DNA of 12,395 nt from Candidatus Latescibacterota bacterium (GTDB lineage Bacteria; JAAXHH01; JABIQT01): NCBI GenBank assembly GCA_018667995.1, contig JABIQT010000888.1, forward strand, positions 1-12,395, given 5' to 3'. How positions within the stretch are numbered: position 1 is the first letter of the stretch; the number at the start of each line of letters is the position of its first letter. Below the pieces are notes generated by a model that was not told the DNA's origin, made no database searches, and worked only from the letters and a program-made list of their open reading frames with translations. Positions 7,036 through 12,395 of the stretch are shown in pieces. Position numbers and translations under genes: made by a program.

Positions 7036-8601
7036 GTGAAACTACTGGTAATCACAGATGATCCCGTGGAACTTGCTGCTGGTGAGAATGGCACCTTTGA
7101 TTTTAATATCGCGGGCACACCTGAGGACGCGTTGAGTATGCTAAGCGGTGACCATTACGAAGCAGTCATTATGGATGCGAATAGTATGACGACCGCCCCC
7201 GTAACCGATGCATATAGATCGACTCAAAGCCCCGCCTGTCAGCTCATTCTGGTGGTGCCACCTAACTCCGAGATACCGATAGATGCCCTCAATGAGGGTA
7301 TAGATGGCTACATTTCTCAACCAGTCACTGAAGAGTCCGTCCGGGCCCTCTGGCAGGTCCGTGACCACGTCGAATCAGAAATACTGCGCCATCGTACCGA
7401 ATTACGCCACCGGGATGAGGAAATCGCTACGCTCGTCGCAATCAGCAATATCGTCACCTCCAACCTCGAATTCGTTCCTTTACTGGCGGCCATAGCCTCC
7501 GAGACTTCTCGCGCACTGGATGCAGAGCGTACAAGCATATTTCTGTACCATAAGGAGAGAGATGAACTTGAAGCCGCCTTTGCTGAGGGGTTGGGTCCCT
7601 ACGCGATCAAGATGCCAGCTACCCAAGGTATTGCGGGAAGGGTTGCTACATCTCGGAAAATGCTAAACGTTTCCGAGGCGTACGGAAGTCCATACTTCAA
7701 TGCGGAAACTGATAAAAGAACCGGGTATGAGACAAAATCTGTGCTGTGCGTGCCGCTGATCAGTCCGTTTGGCACCTTGATTGGGGTGGCGGAATGCCTC
7801 AACAAGAACAGTGGCATTTTTACAGCCCCTGACGAACAGGTGCTCACGATGCTCTCACCACTATTTGCGGTAGCGATCGAGAACGCTCTTCTGTACCAGG
7901 ATCTGATGACCCAGGTCCACCAAAATGATGAAATGACCGCCGAGAAGATACGATCGGAAAGATTGGCGATCATCGGTAGGATGGCGAGTTCAGTGACAAG
8001 AGATATCGCGGGCCCGATGGAAGAGATCGTCCAACATGCAAGCCGGTTAGGCCAAGAAGACCTTACACCAAAAGAGAAAGAAACAGTCTGTCAAGCGATA
8101 GAGGGGGTAGTGGATCAGCTCGTAGACAGGGCCCAGGAACTCCTGGATTTCTCCAAAGGATCCCTCGAACTCCTAAAAGATGTTACCACTGTAGAACAGG
8201 TCTTCGAGGGAATGAGAATCCTTCCCGGAGCCGCGAGTGGGGGCACACGAACGACTCTCAGTGATGGGATCAATCGGAACAGAAGTGTTACACTGGACCT
8301 GGAAAAACTGCTTCGATCAATCATGCGCATCATGGGGGCGCTACGAGAATTGGATGCATCCGCATTCTCCTTGGCCCTCGACGCCAGAGACGACGAGTTG
8401 CTCATAGAGGTATCACCACTTGACGAAGCGACATTGACCGCCTTCATGGACATGCTTGATGAACCTTTTTCGGGAAATGCAGAGGACCATGATACTGGTC
8501 TTCGAATACTCATTGCACAACAGGTGATTCACGCTCACGGGGGCATACTCGAGAAACTGCCCCATGGCTTGCAGGTAAGAATACCCGTTACGCCAACATA
8601 G
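7036..8601 (+). CDS. Paralogous sensor with inactivated kinase core (pseudokinase): receiver-like, GAF, HK-like
   Basis: This 521-residue protein aligns along its length with the preceding kinase and clearly arose by tandem duplication. The start is GTG, preceded by AAGGA about 8 nt upstream. The receiver-like part (1-110) keeps an acidic pair (Asp8, Asp9) and Asp47, but the switch Thr/Ser and Lys are absent (QP for KP at 95-96). The GAF domain (about 140-285) again has N-K-F-D-E: Asn256, Lys257, Phe262, Asp266, Glu267. In the dimerisation helix the phospho-accepting histidine is Arg322 (SSVTRDIAGPM). In the ATPase-like part the N-box asparagines are gone (RSIMRIMGAL) and G1 is gone (VSPLDEA), while DEPF (475-478) and HDTGLRI remain. 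It cannot be expected to autophosphorylate and is more likely a regulatory partner, perhaps forming heterodimers with its neighbour. The reading frame is clean and long, so it is under selection rather than decaying. No membrane segment. Confidence 0.88.
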   Translation: MKLLVITDDPVELAAGENGTFDFNIAGTPEDALSMLSGDHYEAVIMDANSMTTAPVTDAYRSTQSPACQLILVVPPNSEIPIDALNEGIDGYISQPVTEESVRALWQVRDHVESEILRHRTELRHRDEEIATLVAISNIVTSNLEFVPLLAAIASETSRALDAERTSIFLYHKERDELEAAFAEGLGPYAIKMPATQGIAGRVATSRKMLNVSEAYGSPYFNAETDKRTGYETKSVLCVPLISPFGTLIGVAECLNKNSGIFTAPDEQVLTMLSPLFAVAIENALLYQDLMTQVHQNDEMTAEKIRSERLAIIGRMASSVTRDIAGPMEEIVQHASRLGQEDLTPKEKETVCQAIEGVVDQLVDRAQELLDFSKGSLELLKDVTTVEQVFEGMRILPGAASGGTRTTLSDGINRNRSVTLDLEKLLRSIMRIMGALRELDASAFSLALDARDDELLIEVSPLDEATLTAFMDMLDEPFSGNAEDHDTGLRILIAQQVIHAHGGILEKLPHGLQVRIPVTPT

Positions 8602-8609
8602 GAGATTTC

Positions 8610-9392
8610 ATGAAAAGCACATACTGGATTACACTGCTGGTTTCGGTCGGATTAGTTTTGGCTGCCATGGAGACATCGACGGCACAGGAAGACGCTGGAG
8701 AGGAATCTCTCCCGGTCGAGGAGATAGTTGATGAGGGCGGCGAAATGATGGATGCTGCACAGGAGGTGGCAAACGAAGAGATGATCGAAATGGCCGCTCC
8801 GGTGGTTGATGAGGCTAAAATACTCTACGACCAGGCCGTTGAGATACACGAGAGTGGCGACCTTGTTCGGGCGATGCAGACCTACCGACAAGCCCTGAAA
8901 ATAAATAAGAAGCATGCTCCCTCCTACACCAATCTAGGACTTCTCTATATGGAGGCAGGGGAGAAGGATGAGGCCGTCAAGGCCTATAAGAAAGCAGTGG
9001 AGTACGGAACAACCGATGAGGATGCGGCCTACAACCTGGGAACGCTGTATATGCAGGATGAAAAATGGGGCGATGCCGCGAAAGCCTTTGCAGGTGCAAC
9101 AGCTACGCACCCCGACGATCAGGATCTCCACATGAGTCTCGGGAACGCCTATTCCAAACGCAAGAAGTACCCGGAGGCTGTTAATGCGCTTCGGGCCGCT
9201 ATAGACATCAATCCTGAGACGCCGGCTCCTTACTACAATCTGGCATTGGTCTATGTGAAGATGAAGAACGTGAATATGGCTACTGAAAACTTCAAACAGT
9301 ATATTAAGTATGCCCCTGAGGACGCTCGTGATACAGCGCTGGTGGGCAGATGGATCACTGGCATGGGAGGCACCCTGGACGCCCAGGAATAG
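8610..9392 (+). CDS. Exported five-repeat TPR protein
   Basis: TPR repeats form helical scaffolds for protein-protein contacts; no enzymatic motif is visible. The 260-residue protein begins with a Sec signal (MKSTYWITLLVSVGLVLAAM) with a likely cut after Ala25 (STA-QE). A very acidic linker (26-68, rich in Glu and Asp) follows. Then come five consecutive 34-residue TPRs at about 69-102, 103-136, 137-170, 171-204 and 205-238, and a short tail. The ATG is preceded by GGAGA directly after the stop of the pseudokinase gene (8-nt gap), so it is translationally linked to the kinase pair. It probably works in the periplasm or at the outer face of the membrane, perhaps as a scaffold for wall or envelope enzymes such as the transglycosylase next to it. 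The specific role is unknown. Confidence 0.88.
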   Translation: MKSTYWITLLVSVGLVLAAMETSTAQEDAGEESLPVEEIVDEGGEMMDAAQEVANEEMIEMAAPVVDEAKILYDQAVEIHESGDLVRAMQTYRQALKINKKHAPSYTNLGLLYMEAGEKDEAVKAYKKAVEYGTTDEDAAYNLGTLYMQDEKWGDAAKAFAGATATHPDDQDLHMSLGNAYSKRKKYPEAVNALRAAIDINPETPAPYYNLALVYVKMKNVNMATENFKQYIKYAPEDARDTALVGRWITGMGGTLDAQE

Positions 9393-9462
9393 GCGAACAT
9401 CGCACTTCACGACTGCACTTTGACAGAATCGACCTGTATCCCTTCAAGAAAGGTTACGGAAA

Positions 9463-10266
9463 TTGCCTACAGACCGACGCGGCTTTCTCGGAATGTCGAT
9501 AGCCCTTCCATTTATCCCGTTGGATCTGAGAGAGGGACCGCAACCGGAACCCATAGGGCCGGCATCTCAATACGCATACATACTCAAGAAATTTCCCATC
9601 GAGGAAATCCTGCCCGTCATAGTTGAGGCCTGCAGCACAAACCAATCAGTGTTTCCCTTGGAGCCGGAAGTGGAGGTGGCACTTCTCAGGCAGGAATCTC
9701 TATTTAATCCCAGTGCAATATCTTTGGCTGGCGCTGTCGGCATCGCGCAATTCATACCTGAGACCGCCAGGGATGAATACGGCATGAAGGTCCTGGTCAC
9801 AGAGGATTACACTGAGGGCGTTCGGCTCCGAAAGCTGTTCTTGGACGAAAACAGGAAGGTAAGTGCGGCTCTACGGGAAAACGACTTTGAGAAGGTCAAG
9901 AGACACAAACTCCGTACGGACGAGCTGGGCAAGGAGACAGAGACGAAGTTTGTTCGCTATAAGATTGAGTTAGAAAGCTTGATTATTGGGACATCAGCCT
10001 CGGAACGCATGGCGATTGACCAGCGTCTTGATCCCGAGCTGGCCATTCGCAATGGCGTCCGCCATCTGGCAGAGGTAAGCCGCGCCTGTTCAGATCGCTT
10101 TGGAGGCTCGGTTCGGCACAACGTACTACGGGGTTTGGCCGCTTACAACGCGGGGCTTGATCAGGTATTCAAGTTTGATGGCATGCCTTTCTTGTTCCAG
10201 ACCGTGGACTACGTGCGCAAGATTATGGTAATGTACGACCAGCTGATGTCCGATCGAAAATTGTGA
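9463..10266 (+). CDS. SLT-type lytic transglycosylase with long helical insertion
   Basis: Lytic transglycosylases cleave the glycan backbone of peptidoglycan to give anhydromuropeptides. Family motifs are present in order: catalytic Glu78 in LLRQESLFNPSAIS, GAVGIAQFIPETA (90-102), AIRNGVRHL (194-202), LAAYNAG (225-231) and QTVDYVRKI (246-254). Between the second and third motifs lies an unusually long, highly charged and probably helical insert (about residues 105-188), where common SLT domains have roughly 15-25 residues. The TTG start is the only plausible one between the in-frame stop at 9421 and the ATG at 9493, and it has AAAGG about 9 nt upstream. The N-terminus reads DRRGFLG followed by a short hydrophobic stretch, which looks like a twin-arginine signal although the core is short. 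A 70-nt gap separates it from the TPR gene; same strand, probably same operon. Confidence 0.88.
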   Translation: MPTDRRGFLGMSIALPFIPLDLREGPQPEPIGPASQYAYILKKFPIEEILPVIVEACSTNQSVFPLEPEVEVALLRQESLFNPSAISLAGAVGIAQFIPETARDEYGMKVLVTEDYTEGVRLRKLFLDENRKVSAALRENDFEKVKRHKLRTDELGKETETKFVRYKIELESLIIGTSASERMAIDQRLDPELAIRNGVRHLAEVSRACSDRFGGSVRHNVLRGLAAYNAGLDQVFKFDGMPFLFQTVDYVRKIMVMYDQLMSDRKL

Positions 10267-10302
10267 GTCACACGGCCCGTTCCCCGATCATTGAGATCTC
10301 CG

Positions 10303-10339
10303 TTGATTTTTTGCAGACAATCAATTATAGTAGTATGAC
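10303..10339 (+). promoter_or_regulatory. Candidate promoter of the cytochrome/ferredoxin unit
   Basis: Two overlapping sigma-70-like pairs are visible, both with 17-nt spacing: TTGATT (10303-10308) with TATAGT (10326-10331), and TTGCAG (10311-10316) with TATGAC (10334-10339). The first is the closer to consensus. The core resembles the element at 5277-5309 before the kinase operon. Position, about 100 nt before the cytochrome start codon, is suitable. No clear terminator for the upstream operon was seen between 10267 and 10302, so read-through is possible too. Confidence 0.45.
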
Positions 10340-10358
10340 TTTTTTCGCAAATTAGATG

Positions 10359-10380
10359 TAGCCCCGTGCACGCGGGTCTA
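10359..10380 (+). other. Small hairpin in the probable leader of the cytochrome gene
   Basis: Arms TAGCCCCG and CGGGTCTA pair at seven of eight positions around a 6-nt loop. It is not followed by a T-run, so it is not a usual terminator. It could be a leader RNA element or chance. Confidence 0.25.
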
Positions 10381-10438
10381 TCAAGAGTGTGTCATAAATC
10401 GAAAACAATTGGTTCCATTTCATCCAAAAGGAGTTCGC

Positions 10439-10891
10439 ATGAAAGCGCATGTGTACCGTTTGATGGTTGGCTTGTGCCTGTTCTTACTTGTTGCAGCAGT
10501 ATCTATCACAGCCTGCGGTGGTGGGGAGGAAGCGGTTGAAGAAACAGCAGCAGAGCCGGTTGACGAAAACCTGTCCGCCCGGCAGGAAAAGATGAAGCAG
10601 ATTAGCGCCCTGTGCGGCGGCATTCAGAAGATGCTCAAGGCCGGATCCACCACAGACGTCTCCGAAGACGCTAAGAAGCTGAAGGCTATAATGGCAGAAG
10701 TCGCCATGATTCCTCCTCCGTTTGACACCGAGAAGTATAAATTCTATGCCGCAGATTTCCAGACGAAAGCTGATACATTAGCCATGGCTTCCGAATCTGG
10801 ATCCGCAGATGACTCAAAGCCTGCTTTCGTGACACTGACCGAGACATGCGGTGTCTGCCACTATACCTGCAAATATCCCCTCGACCTATAA
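10439..10891 (+). CDS. Lipoprotein with C-terminal CxxCH heme site (cytochrome c-prime/c556-like)
   Basis: Small membrane-anchored c-type cytochrome, probably an electron carrier in the periplasm. The start at 10439 is chosen over an in-frame upstream ATG because AAGGAG lies 5 nt before it and the signal peptide then begins naturally. The 150-residue product has a positively charged start, a hydrophobic core (about 8-24) and a lipobox SITAC with Cys26 as the lipidated residue, followed by GGGEE and an acidic linker. The rest is mostly helical, with the heme motif CGVCH at 137-141 close to the end. Helical bundle plus C-terminal CxxCH is the design of class II cytochromes (c-prime, c556). The sequence between is too divergent for me to be sure of that fold. 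The neighbour downstream is a multi-cluster ferredoxin, consistent with a redox role. Confidence 0.8.
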   Translation: MKAHVYRLMVGLCLFLLVAAVSITACGGGEEAVEETAAEPVDENLSARQEKMKQISALCGGIQKMLKAGSTTDVSEDAKKLKAIMAEVAMIPPPFDTEKYKFYAADFQTKADTLAMASESGSADDSKPAFVTLTETCGVCHYTCKYPLDL

Positions 10892-10948
10892 GATACGGCG
10901 GTATGCCGCATCCCAGGTCCCAGGGCTCATGGAATTTCCGGGTCGCCG

Positions 10949-12379
10949 ATGACAGATATCGCCACAGTTCCGAGCATCCCCGAAGTCGGGGAGTTGTCTG
11001 AATTTGAGATATTTGTGGGGCTTCCCGCCAAGCTCCTCGAGAGGGTGCGCGACAACGCGCCTCTTCTCGAGGCGGCCCCTGAAGAGATCATCTGTACCGA
11101 GGGACAATTTGGACGTGAGCTCTATCTTATCTTGTCCGGATATGTCCGGGTGTCTAGAAACACCGAGACTGAGCCCTTCTTGGTGGGTAGTCTGAACCGT
11201 GGTGATTTCTTTGGTGCCATGAATCCTCAGTCAAACCAGGTTTCAGCCGTTTCTGTCACGGCGACTACCGACTGTGTCCTGCTTGAGATATCTCATACCC
11301 TCCTGCAAGCAATCCTCAAATCTTCTCCTCACGCACAGAAACTCGTCGAGCGGACGTATAACGATCTGGCACTTCGGTCCGAACTCCGGCACGTAGACCT
11401 ATTTGAAGGTTTCAGCTCAAAAGAACTTGATCACCTGATATCCAAAGCCGAGGTGGTAGCCTATGCCAAGGATGAAGTGATCGTGCGCGAAGGCGACGAC
11501 GGAGATGCTATTTTCATTGTACGAAGCGGATTTGTGAAAATTGTGAAGGAAAGGCCAGAACCGCAGGAGGATCTTGTTATTGCCTACATGCGGGAGGGCC
11601 AGTATTTCGGAGAGATGGCTCTGCTGCGGGGTGAAAAGCGCAGCGCCTGGGTTATTTCTCTGAACGACTCGGAAGTAATCCGAATTACCAAGGACGACTT
11701 CGACCTGCTGTTGGATTCACACCCTGTCATGCGCAAGCAAATTGAGGAAGTAATTAAGAAACGCGATGAGCGTTTTGAAGAATTGCTCGACGATGACGAT
11801 ATGGCGGACCAGATTAAGTTTGTCGTAAATGAAGGATTGATGCAGCAGAATACGGCACTCGTGATCGATATGGACAAGTGTATCCATTGCGACAACTGTT
11901 CCGATGCGTGCGCGGCTATTCACGACGGACATTCTCTGTTGGTTCGGCATGGTCCGCAGTTGGATACGGTGGAAGCAAGCACATTGTTTCCAACATCGTG
12001 CCATCACTGCGAGGACCCACTATGTCTGACCGGGTGCAATTTCAATAGCATGGAGCGATCTCCTGCAGGCGAAATCAGCATTGTCGAGGAAACTTGTACA
12101 GGATGCAACCTATGTGCAAAGCTTTGTCCCTATGACACCATTGTAATGGTTCCGCGCCAATCGGAGACGCAGGTGGGCTGGTTGGGTAGGCTCTTCGGCA
12201 GCAAGCCTGAACCGGTTTTTGTACCCACATCTCCGACGGGAAAAAAGTACAAACGACTGGCCATGCAGTGTGATCTTTGTACGGGACGCCAGCACATGAA
12301 CTGTGTCTATAACTGCCCTACAGGAGCCATCTTTCAGGTCAAGCCCAATGAGTACTTCTCCGGTGCCGAAAGCAACTGA
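10949..12379 (+). CDS. Two cyclic-nucleotide-binding domains fused to a four-cluster [4Fe-4S] ferredoxin (NrfC/DmsB-like)
   Basis: A 476-residue fusion protein. CNB domain 1 (about 19-130) lacks the ligand-binding Glu and Arg (FFGAMNPQ). CNB domain 2 (about 148-265) has a complete phosphate-binding cassette FGEMALL...RSA (220-233) with Glu222 and Arg231, so it could bind cAMP or cGMP. A charged helix (about 260-285) leads to the ferredoxin part. Its 16 cysteines fall in four groups: 311/314/317/321, 351/354/359/363, 383/386/389/393 and 441/444/452/456. This is the pattern of electron-transfer subunits such as NrfC, DmsB and PhsB, carrying up to four [4Fe-4S] clusters. There is no helix-turn-helix, signal peptide or membrane segment, so it is not a CRP/FNR transcription factor and is probably cytoplasmic. 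It follows the cytochrome gene by 57 nt on the same strand. The start has only a weak upstream GGG. Partner oxidoreductase subunits may lie beyond the window. Confidence 0.92.
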   Translation: MTDIATVPSIPEVGELSEFEIFVGLPAKLLERVRDNAPLLEAAPEEIICTEGQFGRELYLILSGYVRVSRNTETEPFLVGSLNRGDFFGAMNPQSNQVSAVSVTATTDCVLLEISHTLLQAILKSSPHAQKLVERTYNDLALRSELRHVDLFEGFSSKELDHLISKAEVVAYAKDEVIVREGDDGDAIFIVRSGFVKIVKERPEPQEDLVIAYMREGQYFGEMALLRGEKRSAWVISLNDSEVIRITKDDFDLLLDSHPVMRKQIEEVIKKRDERFEELLDDDDMADQIKFVVNEGLMQQNTALVIDMDKCIHCDNCSDACAAIHDGHSLLVRHGPQLDTVEASTLFPTSCHHCEDPLCLTGCNFNSMERSPAGEISIVEETCTGCNLCAKLCPYDTIVMVPRQSETQVGWLGRLFGSKPEPVFVPTSPTGKKYKRLAMQCDLCTGRQHMNCVYNCPTGAIFQVKPNEYFSGAESN

Positions 12380-12395
12380 CAACTGGTCCCCCTGC

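Noticed and set aside
9420-9448. TTGACA at 9420-9425 as a promoter for the transglycosylase gene
   Set aside because: No acceptable -10 box lies at 16-18 nt (TTCAAG). The gene more probably depends on the upstream operon.
10894-10915. Small inverted repeat GCGG-TATG-CCGC after the cytochrome gene as a terminator
   Set aside because: Only a 4-bp stem and no T-run; the next gene follows within 57 nt on the same strand.
10949-12379. Reading the CNB protein as a CRP/FNR transcription regulator
   Set aside because: There is no C-terminal helix-turn-helix; the C-terminal half is a four-cluster ferredoxin.

Overview
The window comes from a bacterium with a Gram-negative-style envelope. It encodes a membrane-anchored DegP/HtrA protease, a lipobox lipoprotein cytochrome, a Sec-exported TPR protein and murein-cleaving enzymes. 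Base composition looks close to 50% GC by eye. I could not place the organism; nothing here is diagnostic of a phylum, and an environmental or uncultured lineage is only a guess. All genes but one end inside the window. The left edge cuts the htrA-type gene, and the sequence ends 16 bases after the last stop codon.

Left part (1-5205) lies on the minus strand and concerns proteolysis and the cell wall. Read in transcription order it holds a NamZ-type exo-N-acetylmuramidase (DUF1343), the ATP-dependent protease Lon, a strong intrinsic terminator, and an HtrA/DegP-like serine protease cut off within its first PDZ domain. Lon is full length, but a single in-frame TAA splits it into an N-terminal piece of 113 residues and a 688-residue piece carrying the AAA+ and protease domains.

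Centre (5401-10266, plus strand) looks like one operon. It has two tandem paralogous soluble sensor proteins (receiver-like, GAF, kinase-like), then an exported five-TPR protein, then a lytic transglycosylase. The first sensor has a complete histidine-kinase core. The second has lost the phospho-accepting histidine, the N-box and the G1 box, so it looks like a pseudokinase partner. Both receiver domains are degenerate in different ways. Both GAF domains carry the N-K-F-D-E signature associated with cyclic-nucleotide-binding GAF domains.

Right part (10439-12379, plus strand) is a redox pair. One gene encodes a small lipoprotein with a CxxCH heme site near its C-terminus (cytochrome c-prime-like). 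The other encodes an unusual fusion of two cyclic-nucleotide-binding domains to a 16-cysteine, four-cluster ferredoxin of the NrfC/DmsB kind, with no DNA-binding domain.

The most interesting idea, which is inference, is that the centre and right parts form one cyclic-nucleotide-responsive system linking signalling and electron transfer. The kinases could bind a cyclic nucleotide through their GAF domains, and the ferredoxin through its second CNB domain. The regions upstream of the two transcription units also share a similar AT-rich promoter-like element. No cyclase gene is visible in this window.
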